The notes beneath the pieces are model-generated. The model saw only the letters and a list, made by a program, of their open reading frames with translations, was not told the DNA's origin and made no database searches. Positions 39,182 to 48,338 of a DNA stretch of 64,000 nt are shown here, one piece after another. Position numbers and translations under genes: made by a program. This DNA is from Echinicola marina. GTDB lineage: Bacteria > Bacteroidota > Bacteroidia > Cytophagales > Cyclobacteriaceae. Each line of letters starts with the position of its first letter. Positions within the stretch are counted from its first letter, which is position 1. Location of the stretch: the NCBI RefSeq assembly GCF_020463795.1, contig NZ_CP080025.1, positions 561,001-625,000 on the forward strand, given 5' to 3'.

Positions 39182-40052
39182 AGATAAAATCGGTTTGAAT
39201 ATGAGCAAAACAAATGGTACGATTACTAATCGAGATAATTTCACCAGCTAGACCATAGTATGGTGAAATAATTCTTTTATTAATTTAAAAATGAGGGATC
39301 AGATATTATCACACTGATATCAGAAGTGAGGGATACTCACTTCTTTAATTAAAAAATTCTTGATTCGCGAATCAAGAATTAGTTCATGCTTTGAGAAATG
39401 CATATAATCCTGTCAGGCATGGAGAACAACCCTGTCATATTGTTATAGACATAAGCTTTCCTTTATTTCTTTCCTTGGTCATTTTTCATTACAGCCCCTT
39501 ACCATGTACCGAAATGGCGCATGGATGATCATTGATAAAAATATAAGAAGGAGTCTCGATAAAAAACACACCTTATCAGGAATATACTGCCCATCAAAAC
39601 CCACTCCAAAAAGTACCACACTTTCTTAGAATTTAGCCAAAAGTAAACGTATAGTATACTAGGGGTATACTAGGCATGGGAGCATCCATAGGGGGACGAA
39701 CGTAAAGAAAACAGTCAGTGCCAGTTGTTAGCGAGCAGCCAGCTTGCAGGGCAGACCCTACCCTTTTATACCACCAAATAAAATTTGGACGTTCCCTAGA
39801 CGTTCCCACTACGTCTCCTCGGTGTTCCCTAGACATCTCCTCTTTACTCCTACTTAGTACTTCCCTTGTAGATACCTAGGGTATGTCTTGGGGATACGTT
39901 GCCTTCATGTAAATTATTTCTTGGAAATATTATATACCGTAACACCCTAGCGACAGCTAAAAAATCCGGAAATGGGGATTATAAATACTAAGCTTAGTAG
40001 CGTGAAATGACATACTTCTCACAGACGGGGGCGTCTACGCCATTGGCAAACA
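39182..40052. other. Gene-free island spacer of 871 bp
   Basis: No credible gene was found. The spacer contains copy 1 of the 161-bp direct repeat (39771-39931) and a small hairpin AGACG-gggg-CGTCT near 40023-40036. A 67-codon minus-strand frame at 39633-39836 overlaps the repeat and has no recognisable protein character. Confidence 0.7.
39771..39931 (-). repeat. 161-bp direct repeat flanking AbiE, copy 1
   Basis: Matches 42213-42373 without gaps at roughly 90 percent identity by eye, starting CCACCAAATAAAATTTGGAC. The minus strand is purine-rich, with repeated GGGAACGTC and GAGGAG words. The strand is assigned from that purine-rich reading only. No coding or known RNA character is evident. 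Confidence 0.85.
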
Positions 40053-41027
40053 TTACTTTATTTCCCAAATAATTTCCCTGAGTCTGTCAGCTACTGTACT
40101 AATGTTTTGAATGAGTGCTTTTTCAAGAGGTAACTCACCTGTTACCAGATCTTTGAAGTTACCATTATGTGCTGTACTGAGATGTTCCCATGTTTCCTTA
40201 GGTTTGTCAAATATAAGTGCCTTGGAAGGATGCTCAGGAATCCAGTCATTATTGTTCTTATAGCCGATCATGTCGTCATTACCCACTTTTATAAGCATTT
40301 TATCAAAATCACTACTTTCAAAGAACCGCTGAATTTCTTCGTCTTTTAGCATTTGGTGGATGTCATACACGTGGCGAATTTTGTTCCTTAGGTCAGCTAT
40401 GGGGTCTTCTGACCTGGAAAACCTTACCAAGCTCATGATCTTCTCACAAAATGTTCTTAGCTTACTCAATACCCTAATGTTAAATGGAGCCATCTTATAC
40501 TTTTCGATCAATTTCTCCTGGCCTTTTCCCTTCATCATTTCATAGATATAAGAACTGACCTGCATTTCTGAGAATGGTTCAAAATTGCCTAACCAGGTTG
40601 CTTCAACCACTACGTGTTCTCTTACCTGACCAAAACCTCCCTTAAATATCTTGTCATACTCATGAACTGTCTTCCGAATATTGCCCATTTTATTGGTTAG
40701 CCCTTCAACTTCTATTTCCGGAATTACCTTTTCCACCACTTTACCGATTGTCCTGATCTTCTTTTTCAACTGATTATCGTTCTCCCCTTCATTTCGGAGT
40801 ACAACCATATCAATATCTTCCGAAAATCGTTCTATCAGTTTATGGCATTTGGAAAGTGCGGTGCCTCCCTTGAAAACAGCCTGGCTGGCGATATCTGAAT
40901 GGAATATTTCATACAACGCAACGGTAACCCAATAATCCTTTTCTACATAAATATCCCTCATGCCAAGATACTCCGCTGTTGCAAGAATCGCATCCTGTAG
41001 CAGCTCTTTGTCGTCGTGTAAATTCAT
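40053..41027 (-). CDS. abiEii: AbiEii/AbiGii-type nucleotidyltransferase toxin
   Basis: A 324-residue toxin of the DUF1814 family, related to nucleotidyltransferases that target tRNA. The active site is visible: GGTALSK at residues 54-60 and the metal-binding D71-x-D73 in FSEDIDMVV. The ATG at 41027 is 1 bp after the antitoxin stop codon (TGATATG), a classic coupled arrangement. In type IV AbiE systems it blocks growth, and thus phage spread, when the antitoxin fails. The pair lies between two long direct repeats, which suggests it moved as a cassette. Confidence 0.9.
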   Translation of the reverse strand: MNLHDDKELLQDAILATAEYLGMRDIYVEKDYWVTVALYEIFHSDIASQAVFKGGTALSKCHKLIERFSEDIDMVVLRNEGENDNQLKKKIRTIGKVVEKVIPEIEVEGLTNKMGNIRKTVHEYDKIFKGGFGQVREHVVVEATWLGNFEPFSEMQVSSYIYEMMKGKGQEKLIEKYKMAPFNIRVLSKLRTFCEKIMSLVRFSRSEDPIADLRNKIRHVYDIHQMLKDEEIQRFFESSDFDKMLIKVGNDDMIGYKNNNDWIPEHPSKALIFDKPKETWEHLSTAHNGNFKDLVTGELPLEKALIQNISTVADRLREIIWEIK

Positions 41028-41028
41028 A

Positions 41029-41751
41029 TCAGTTAATATTCCATTTTGGTGCCGTTGGCAATGTTTCTTCTTTAATTCCAAGCTTATAGGTAGTCAACGG
41101 ATTCAGTTTTTCTCTTAGGATTTCCAAACCGTTATTCTTTGATAACTCCAGAATTGCCCCTAATAATGCTTTTGCTCGTGGCGGGTATTTCAAAACGTAT
41201 CGGATCATTTTTGATCGATCATTTTCGGATAGTTTACAGATCTTGCTTTCCAGTAATTTAATGGATGACTTCTTGTCCAGGTCTGGAATGGTCTTCAAGT
41301 CTTTCAGTGCGTCCAAAATTTCCAGTAGGTAGTAATTTTCATTGGTTACATCTATATAGCTTTTTACAGGCTTGACTTGTATATTTCCAATTTTGGCGGT
41401 TACCCGCTTTACTTTGCTGGCTACCTTGATGTTTTTTGGGACCTGTGTGGTTAAGCCCATACGATTGTATAATGATCCTCCGGTAATATATGCAATCCGT
41501 TTACCATCTTGGAAGAGGTAGGGTTTAAGTAGTTCTTCTTCCCTTGGTCGCAGCTCACCGAACGCTGATTGTTTTGGTTTGTAGAACACTCCAGTAGACA
41601 CTCTTTTGACTATCCCCTTTTTGATTAACCGTTCTATGGCTTTGGCGGCAGCACTGTATTCAGATGTAGCAATACCCAGCTGCTGATACTTGAAGGTGGT
41701 TCCTTCCTGCATCCTATTGATCTTCCTTTCTATTTTCTCTGTTACCTTCAT
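41029..41751 (-). CDS. abiEi: AbiEi-like antitoxin / DUF6088 protein
   Basis: A 240-residue protein pairing with the AbiEii toxin gene. The N-terminal winged-helix domain (about residues 1-70) contains TTFKYQQLGIATSEYSAAAK and RLIKKGIVKRVSTGVFYKPK. A larger alpha/beta domain follows with YITGGSLYNRMGLTTQVP. AbiEi proteins neutralise the toxin and repress their own promoter by binding inverted repeats, and a 30-bp palindrome lies 53 bp upstream of this start codon. The operon is transcribed away from that palindrome. Confidence 0.87.
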   Translation of the reverse strand: MKVTEKIERKINRMQEGTTFKYQQLGIATSEYSAAAKAIERLIKKGIVKRVSTGVFYKPKQSAFGELRPREEELLKPYLFQDGKRIAYITGGSLYNRMGLTTQVPKNIKVASKVKRVTAKIGNIQVKPVKSYIDVTNENYYLLEILDALKDLKTIPDLDKKSSIKLLESKICKLSENDRSKMIRYVLKYPPRAKALLGAILELSKNNGLEILREKLNPLTTYKLGIKEETLPTAPKWNIN

Positions 41752-41803
41752 TGGCCGATAGGCTATTGATTAGTGAAAGTAAAGATAAAAAAGCACAAGC
41801 ATT

Positions 41804-41833
41804 TGTCAAGTATATTGCGCAAAATACTTGACA
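41804..41833 (-). promoter_or_regulatory. 30-bp palindrome, AbiE promoter-operator
   Basis: Arms TGTCAAGTAT and ATACTTGACA flank ATTGCGCAAA, itself nearly symmetric. On the minus strand CTTG at the end of the palindrome is followed after 19 bp by TATCTTTA, close to the Bacteroidota -7 box. It fits the autorepression site known for AbiEi proteins. Confidence 0.65.
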
Positions 41834-42450
41834 TTTTACAAGATTGGTTTCAGGGAGAAAGTAGAGGGGGCCATGCTTTTTATTTTCGACTCAGTGATAC
41901 CCTAATGACTGTCCTATTTAACCGAAAAAGGTGGCACAATCAAACCGTTATATCCACCATTTAAAAACCCCAAACAATCCACTGTTCCAAGTCTTTAGCA
42001 AAGCGGTGACTTGGAACTTAATATAGTAGGAGTCTCCAGACTCCGATCAAACCCATTATCCTACCCTGAGAATTACAAACCATTACATCCTCATCTCTAT
42101 AATCAACACACTTTACCCCCTTACCGAACTCCCCTCCCAATTCACAATTTCCCAATCCCTCGATTCGACAGTTCAACAATTAACCGATTAAACTCCCAAT
42201 CCCCCTCTAAAGCCACCAAATAAAATTTGGACGTTCCCTAGACGTCCCCACGACGTCTCCTCGGTATTCCCTCTATGTCTCCTCTTTACTCCTACTTAGT
42301 ACTTCCCTTATAGATACCTAGGGGATGTCTTGGGGATACGTTGCCTTCAGGTAAATTAATTCTTGAAAATATTCAATTATAATCAATTCATTAAATAGCT
42401 ATTTTGACCAGTCTCAAACTTTAATTAATAAGAAAGAGGATATTTTATTT
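41834..42450. other. Gene-free spacer between AbiE and the PLD gene
   Basis: No credible gene. It contains copy 2 of the 161-bp repeat. The stretch around 41850-41960 looks like decayed former coding or insertion-sequence DNA, but no family could be named. Confidence 0.6.
42213..42373 (-). repeat. 161-bp direct repeat flanking AbiE, copy 2
   Basis: Gap-free partner of 39771-39931, offset exactly 2442 bp. Substitutions cluster in the middle (GTTCCCAC against GTCCCCAC; TAGACATC against TCTATGTC). Same orientation as copy 1, so recombination between them would delete the AbiE pair. Confidence 0.85.
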
Positions 42451-43602
42451 CTAATCTAAGGGTATTCCTCTATAAAACTGATTAATAAAGCTATCTGGAA
42501 CCTGACCATTTTGAGCCAAAGCTCGGTTGAATTTTTTCTCTAGCCACATTGCACCGGTATCACTTAACCAAATGTCTGCTTGTTGCCTTAATGAATTCCA
42601 GGGCTTAATATTTTCATAGCCCCTTTGATGTCTTTCCATTGTACGCTTAAAACTAGAATAATCAAGATCACTGATCAATTCACTCATCTTAGGACAATTA
42701 GACATCGTTGTATCTAAAAACAGAACATCATAAACTCTTACTAAAATTGGCCAATCAAATATCCAAGAAACATGTTGTTGATCATCAATACCAGCTATAT
42801 CTCGATTGTCATCATGAGCTAAAGTATATCCCTTGCCAAATATGGCGTAGTCATTACCATGAATCATTTTCGCCATAAACACTACATCTCCATTTCTATA
42901 TTTCCTAGGTCTTTTATCATTACTTTTCCTCGAAAAGGAAAGAGCATAATGACAACAACTTTGTTCTATTTCTTTCCTGGAATGATGCGTAAGATCAACT
43001 CTAGTTTCATTTTTCCCAAAAAACTTAATAAAATACCGCTTGTTAGATCCTATCAGTTTTTGTTGGTAAGATTTTCCATAATCCGGAAGAGGATTGTGGA
43101 AAATGGTTGTATTTCTTATATCTTGAACCTTTTTTTTCCATTCTTCTATTTCAACTAGACTTAGATTACTTTTATCTATTTCCCAAAGTTCGTTAAAATA
43201 TGAGATGGATTCACTAATCGTTTCTGCTGCATAAGTTTTGATTCCAAATTCTTTATTTCTAAAGAATCCTCCGTTAGTAAAATTGGCAGAAGTGATGATG
43301 GCACTTTTCTGATCGAATAAATACAATTTACTATGTAAGTCCTTTATCCCTTTGATTTTGGCATTTTCGGTCAACAATTTTTCTAAGGCAGGTATACTTG
43401 AAACTCCAGAATAAAAATCATTCAAATTATAGCGGGTTATCAATTGAATTTCAGTCCCTCTAAAATTATCTAATAAGTGACGAACGATATTCTCTGTGAC
43501 AAATGGAGACACTATACGAACACAATTTGTATCCCGAAGCTCATTTTTTAATTCATTCAGCCAATTATGTTGAATAGTTTGAATAATAGGTGTATTCTTC
43601 AT
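42451..43602 (-). CDS. Phospholipase-D-like nuclease with C-terminal PUA/EVE-like region
   Basis: A 383-residue protein. The N-terminal half (about 1-165) is a PLD-fold domain with one HKD motif (H90-x-K92 in DLHSKLYLF and N107 in ITSANFTNGGF). Single-HKD proteins act as dimers and are often nucleases. The C-terminal half (about 200-330: KRYFIKFFGKNE, PRKYRNGDVVFMAKM, DYAIFGKGYTL) has the look of a PUA/EVE-type nucleic-acid-binding fold; this is a weak call. The start at 43602 is directly against an IS1595 element, so its native leader has been cut off. It is the last gene of a minus-strand run that includes the short Argonaute operon. Confidence 0.75.
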   Translation of the reverse strand: MKNTPIIQTIQHNWLNELKNELRDTNCVRIVSPFVTENIVRHLLDNFRGTEIQLITRYNLNDFYSGVSSIPALEKLLTENAKIKGIKDLHSKLYLFDQKSAIITSANFTNGGFFRNKEFGIKTYAAETISESISYFNELWEIDKSNLSLVEIEEWKKKVQDIRNTTIFHNPLPDYGKSYQQKLIGSNKRYFIKFFGKNETRVDLTHHSRKEIEQSCCHYALSFSRKSNDKRPRKYRNGDVVFMAKMIHGNDYAIFGKGYTLAHDDNRDIAGIDDQQHVSWIFDWPILVRVYDVLFLDTTMSNCPKMSELISDLDYSSFKRTMERHQRGYENIKPWNSLRQQADIWLSDTGAMWLEKKFNRALAQNGQVPDSFINQFYRGIPLD

Positions 43603-44653
43603 ATATATTATATGTGTATCCGTAAGAGTGCACGTAATAAAATATGACAATACGTGTCATTAAATTTCAAGGTATCAGGATAGTTGTTTTCTTGCATAAA
43701 AACAAGAAAAGCTATGAACCTTATAGAATTTACGGGCCATTTCCCAGATGAGGAAAGTTGTGAACAATACATCAAGAAATACCGTGAGAAAAGCGGTATA
43801 CGGTGCAAAAACTGTGAGAAGATAACCCGACACTATTGGTTTGCCAACGGCAGGTTTTTCGAATGCAGCAGTTGTCGGAGACGTTCTTCTCTTAAATCAG
43901 GGACGGTAATGGAAAACAGCAAGCTTCCGCTCCGTATCTGGCTATTGGCCATGCTGTTTATGTCGGCGACCAAGAAAGGGTTTTCCTGCCTTGAGCTCCA
44001 GCGGCAACTGGGGCTTAGCCGATATGAGACCACTTTCCGTCTGATGCACAGGATACGGTCAGCCATGGGACAACGAGATGAGCTTTATATCCTCAGTGAC
44101 ATGATTGAATATGACGAGTGTTATATGGAAACCGTACAGGAGAACCAGATCTTGGGTCAGCTTAAACGTGGAAAAGGCAGCCAGAAACAGACCGCAGTAG
44201 CGGTGGCGGCCGAATCGGTACCCTTGGAAGACCTGGATTCCGGGCAGAAAACAAAGCGCTGTGGCTATTTCAAAATGAGGGTCATGGACAAAGTGGACTG
44301 CGAGAGTGTCAATGCCTTTATCCGGGCCAATACCGTAGGGGATGTGGTACTGTTTACAGACAAGAACACGGCCTACTCGAAAATAGAGGAAGTGGTGGCC
44401 ACCCATTTGGCCGTTCCATCGGGAAAGGAGTCCGTAAACGACACCTTAAAATGGGTACACAAAGCAATCAGTAATCTTAAAAGAACCCTGTTGGGGGTAT
44501 ATCACATGATAACTTATAAATATTTACAGAACTATTTAAATGAGTTTGTTTACAGATTGAACCGAAGATATTTTGGCAAAGGACTCTTTGAAAGGCTCGT
44601 TATTGCGGGCACTTACCCATACGTGCAGTAAAACGGATACACATAATATATTA
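43603..44653. mobile_element. IS1595-family insertion sequence with 8-bp target duplication
   Basis: The element spans 43611-44645 (1035 bp). Its ends are inverted repeats sharing TATGTGTATCCGT and, after five partly different bases, TGCACGTA (22 of 26 match). Perfect 8-bp duplications ATATATTA lie at 43603-43610 and 44646-44653, the size expected for IS1595. One intact transposase gene is inside. The left end abuts the ATG of the PLD-like gene. Confidence 0.93.
43714..44631 (+). CDS. IS1595-family (ISXO2-like) transposase
   Basis: A 305-residue transposase. The N-terminal zinc ribbon shows CKNC and CSSC (residues about 33-55), followed by a helix-turn-helix (LELQRQLGLSRYETTFRLMH). The ISXO2-type catalytic core contains YDECYMETV (first acidic residue), VVLFTDKNTAYSKIEE (second Asp) and the C-terminal WVHKAISNLKRTLLGVYHMI. 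The ATG at 43714 (MNLIEFTGHFPD) is the normal family start. It looks complete and potentially active. Confidence 0.93.
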   Translation: MNLIEFTGHFPDEESCEQYIKKYREKSGIRCKNCEKITRHYWFANGRFFECSSCRRRSSLKSGTVMENSKLPLRIWLLAMLFMSATKKGFSCLELQRQLGLSRYETTFRLMHRIRSAMGQRDELYILSDMIEYDECYMETVQENQILGQLKRGKGSQKQTAVAVAAESVPLEDLDSGQKTKRCGYFKMRVMDKVDCESVNAFIRANTVGDVVLFTDKNTAYSKIEEVVATHLAVPSGKESVNDTLKWVHKAISNLKRTLLGVYHMITYKYLQNYLNEFVYRLNRRYFGKGLFERLVIAGTYPYVQ

Positions 44654-44748
44654 TTCCATCAGGTTTACATCAAATCCTAATATTTAATTCTCTTATCAAA
44701 AAAAACCTTTAAGATTATAATGACTTCGAAGAAAAATTAAGTTTGCTG

Positions 44749-45268
44749 TTATGAGTATTTGTATGAATTAATCACTTTAGAAATATCAGTAATTAATTCT
44801 GCACAGTTTAAAACAAACTGATCATCCACTTCAATAAGTGTCGCCACTTCTGAAACATCCCCCTCAAAAAAAGAAATACTCTTCAGGTAATTTAATTCTG
44901 AATGGTAGAGATTCTGATTTTTCCACCAAAAGATCATAGCTCTTTCCTTTTCCATGCTTTAAAACATTAATAGCCAAAATGAACTTGTTAAATCGATCCT
45001 CCAGCTCAATTTCTCCATTGTTTAGGAGCACTTTCTTTACCTCTTTGAATCCATGATCACAATCCAATTCCCTTTGCAAATCTGCTTCAAAAATTGAAAA
45101 CATACCTGTCGCCAAAACCGCCTTTTGCAGGTTTATCATTTGAAGGCCTTTGACCAGAGATGTTCTACCACTATGTTGTAATTGAGAAAATATACCCATA
45201 CTAGTCTCTTGTAATGATTTCAGTGTATGGGTGGTACCATCATATATTAGTTCATCAAAAGAATGCAT
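44749..45268 (-). pseudogene. Frameshifted small gene downstream of pAgo, HEPN-like features
   Basis: The frame from 45268 encodes 134 residues and stops within a T7 run (EEYFFF then stop). The overlapping frame to 44749 continues plausibly with FFEGDVSEVATLIEV. Shifting one base at the T7 run gives a protein of about 172 residues. The all-helical character and NVLKHGKGKSYD suggest a HEPN-like domain, but weakly. It lies 149 bp downstream of the Argonaute gene and upstream of the PLD gene on the same strand. It could be a true mutation, a programmed slip or a sequencing error in the homopolymer. Confidence 0.55.
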
Positions 45269-45417
45269 TTATTTTAAAGTGGTTCAAATTTAAAATTCTA
45301 TTTATTTTTACTCACCAATCCGTCTAACTGAGGTTATTAGTTAAATGGAATACAAATTCACACGATATTAAGATAAAGTGGCATACATTACCAATTTGGT
45401 GTACTTGCACTATTTTT

Positions 45418-46511
45418 TTACATGTAAAAGCTATACTTAATTTGGGGCTTTTGGTCTTTATCTAAGTACTTCAATATTTCTCCTACATTTCTGCTGCAAT
45501 CTATTGTTATAGGAAATTTCCTGTCAAACTGGGTGTTATTCCAATTCATTTTGGTTAGAGAAAGAATTTCATTGCAAATTTGTTCTGGTGATTCGTCATA
45601 CGAAAAAAGCCGTATTTCTATGGGACTTGGAATATATTTACCAGGATACGTTTCATAAAAGTCTACATAGCCTCTTGTGTACAAAAAATGTCTTTGCTTA
45701 TCAAGACTAAGCATGGTTCCTCTAAATGGGGGATAGCCCCCTTCACGATAAAGTCTTAAATTAGTTGGCATTATTGTGACCAAGTCCAGCGAATTTATAT
45801 TCATCTTATCTGCAACTCTTTGAAAACCCTGAACTTCTTCTTCTGAATAATTTGAACTTTTATGGATAACTAACCTTTGTGGATAAATTTTTACTGCTTC
45901 ATAATACTCCTTTAAAGAACTATAGAGTAAATCAAATGCCTGTTTCTCTGTCAAGTGAGGTTGCTTATCTTTTTTACTTTCTTTTACTGGAGTTCCTCTA
46001 AGAATTACTCCATTTCCTTGTTCATTGAATATTTGGGTTACACTTGTTTGCGTAGTTGATTTATCTCTGCTTTTATAAAAGCTAATTCCTGCGAAACAAG
46101 TATTGTTAGTGGATGCTTTTTTTAGAGCCCAAGGTGTACCTGAAGCTTTATAGTACAATGCAGTGAAAAAATTCCAAGCTATTGTAGCTTCGTCCTGCAT
46201 TTCTTTGGAAGGCTTCACAATTCTGTCTCTTACAATTTGTATAGGAATATTGTATTCCATTGACTTGGCCTTAAGCAAGCGCCTAAAATTTATTTCAATT
46301 GAAAGAGAACTTTCTTCATCTTCCTCCTCATCTATTTCAACAGTTTTGGTTCCATAAACCATATTTGTGAACTTCTCATCTAAAACACATAGGATTACGT
46401 CAGGCTTTTTATTTTTTGCCAAAAATTTTATCTCAGTAAGAAATAAATCAACTCCTTTTATAATTAAATCATCAATATCTTCTGACGACTTTTTCACCTT
46501 TTCAAATACAG
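45418..46511 (-). pseudogene. Short prokaryotic Argonaute, C-terminal part (MID end plus PIWI)
   Basis: This part encodes the PIWI domain and the end of the MID domain of a short Argonaute. Motifs are CFAGISFYKSRD, NEQGNGVILRGTP, YPQRLVIHKSSNYSEEEVQG, YPPFRGTMLSLD and FPITIDCSRNVGEILKYL. The catalytic DEDX tetrad of cleaving Argonautes is absent, as usual for short pAgos, which guide rather than cut. The frame is open up to the IS21 end at 46512, and its internal GTG at 46497 would give only a 359-residue product. Joined with the part at 49155-49475 it makes a 469-residue protein, a normal length for short pAgos. Confidence 0.9.
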
Positions 46512-46529
46512 TGTATATTCCGATTCATG

Positions 46530-46705
46530 TTGACCACCTGTTCCAGTGATGCTGACCACTTTTTTCCGATGATGTTGACCACCCCCCTTCTGGGTATCAA
46601 CTTTTGTCGAAGGGTAAAATTCCGGTGATATTGACCACTGTCAATCCGGCCATGTTGACCACCACTTTAAGTGGTCAGAATGGCCAGAATGACATTATTG
46701 ACCAC
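46530..46705 (+). repeat. Array of TTGACCAC words at the left end of IS21 element
   Basis: Copies begin at 46530, 46552 (CTGACCAC), 46575, 46631, 46655 and 46698, with an inverted GTGGTCA at 46671. Two more inverted copies lie at 49109 and 49130 near the right end. These are probable IstA binding sites; the first gene starts at 46762. Confidence 0.75.
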
Positions 46706-46761
46706 CTTTAATTTTTCAGTTATCGTTTCCTTTACGGTTGATTTAAAACCAACCGTAAAGC

Positions 46762-48309
46762 ATGGCAGGAAAAACGATAACCATGAGTAATCTCAAACAG
46801 ATAATTCGCCACCGTGACAACGGAATGGCACTGCAGACCATCTCCAAAACCTTGGGAATTGCCCGGAACACGGTCAAGAAGTACCTTCAGCTGATTGATT
46901 CCAAAGGTTTTTCTTACGGAGAGCTTTTGTCCATGAATGACGAAGAGCTTGATGCCCTACTTTCTGATCCGGACCATGTTTCAGGGGAGCGGTACCAGGA
47001 GCTTATATCTTTTTTTCCCTATATGGAACCGGAGCTTAAACGGACCGGTGTGAACCGTTGGGTCCTGTGGGGAGAATACAGACAAAAACATCCTGACGGA
47101 TACAGTTACTCACAGTTCTGTGAAAGCTTCAGGCAGTGGCGTACCGGTCTATCTGCCAGTATGAGAATTGAACATGTTCCGGGAGATAAATTCTATATAG
47201 ACTTTACGGGTGATAGGCTGTCCATAGTAGATCCTGTAACAGGTGAACTCACTGATCTGGAAGTGTATGTTGCCACACTCGGAGCCAGTCAATACAGCTA
47301 TGTAGAAGCCATTCCCTCCCAAAGAAAAGAAGACTTCATAGCAGCCACTGAAAATGCTTTACATTACCTGGGCGGTGTTCCCAGGGCCCTGGTGCCCGAC
47401 AACCTCAAAAGCGCGGTCACCAAAGCCGACAAGTATGAACCGGCCATCAACCCCGATTTCCTGGACTTTGCCAACCATTACGGCTGTGTGGTCTTTCCGG
47501 CAAGGAGCAGGAAGCCGCAGGACAAGGCCTTGGTGGAAAAGACCGTCAGCATTGTCTACAGCAGGATATACGCCCCGCTCAGAAACAAAGTTTACCATGA
47601 CATCAATACACTGAATGCGGATATACGGCACTACCTCAATATCCATAACAATACCCCTTTCCAGAAAAGACCGGAAACAAGGAAGGAGCTTTTCGACAGG
47701 GAAGAAAAGGGAACCCTGGCCCCCCTGCCTGCCGAAAGATATGAACTCAAACAGTTCAAGTATGCCACCGTCACTAAAACCTCCCACATATCCCTGAACC
47801 CTGAAAACCATTATTATTCTATTCCCTACAGGTATATCGGCAAAAAAGTCAAGGTTGTGTACTCAGCCAGTTACGTTTCTGTTTTCTACGATGGGGAAAG
47901 GATCGCTTTTCATAAAAGAAGCCTTAAGGAGCGCGGATACACTACGGTCCAGGACCATATGCCTTCAGCCCACAGGTTTGTAAGTGACTGGAACCCTGAA
48001 TTCTTCCTGAACTGGGCAAAAGGGATACATCCTGAAGTCCGGCATTATTTACAGGTTATCCTCGACAGTTACCCGTATCCGGAACAGGCCTATAAAAGCT
48101 GTCTGGGGATTTTGGGATATGATAAAAAGGCAGGCAGGGAAAGGCTCATAAACGCAGTAATACGTGCCAAACACTACAACACTTATAATTATTCGGTCAT
48201 CACCAGAATACTCAACAGCGGGATGGATTCAATCCCTTTAGATACTGAAAACAAGTCCGATAAATCAGTTGACCACGAAAACATAAGGGGAGCGGAAAGC
48301 TTCAGGTAA
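46762..48309 (+). CDS. istA: IS21-family transposase IstA
   Basis: A 515-residue DDE transposase. The N-terminal helix-turn-helix (MALQTISKTLGIARNTVKKY) binds the element ends. The RNase H-like rve core starts near residue 135, with its first Asp in GDKFYIDFTGDRLSIV, the second in ALVPDNLKSAV and the Glu in RSRKPQDKALVEKTV. A C-terminal beta-barrel-like domain (YYSIPYRYIGKKVKVVYSAS) follows. It works with IstB, encoded 29 bp downstream. The gene appears complete. Confidence 0.94.
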   Translation: MAGKTITMSNLKQIIRHRDNGMALQTISKTLGIARNTVKKYLQLIDSKGFSYGELLSMNDEELDALLSDPDHVSGERYQELISFFPYMEPELKRTGVNRWVLWGEYRQKHPDGYSYSQFCESFRQWRTGLSASMRIEHVPGDKFYIDFTGDRLSIVDPVTGELTDLEVYVATLGASQYSYVEAIPSQRKEDFIAATENALHYLGGVPRALVPDNLKSAVTKADKYEPAINPDFLDFANHYGCVVFPARSRKPQDKALVEKTVSIVYSRIYAPLRNKVYHDINTLNADIRHYLNIHNNTPFQKRPETRKELFDREEKGTLAPLPAERYELKQFKYATVTKTSHISLNPENHYYSIPYRYIGKKVKVVYSASYVSVFYDGERIAFHKRSLKERGYTTVQDHMPSAHRFVSDWNPEFFLNWAKGIHPEVRHYLQVILDSYPYPEQAYKSCLGILGYDKKAGRERLINAVIRAKHYNTYNYSVITRILNSGMDSIPLDTENKSDKSVDHENIRGAESFR

Positions 48310-48338
48310 TTATCAAACATATAACCGATCACACAATT

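Noticed and set aside
39633-39836. A 67-codon minus-strand frame in the island spacer
   Set aside because: It lies across the edge of the 161-bp repeat, and the second repeat copy does not preserve an equivalent frame; the translation looks random.
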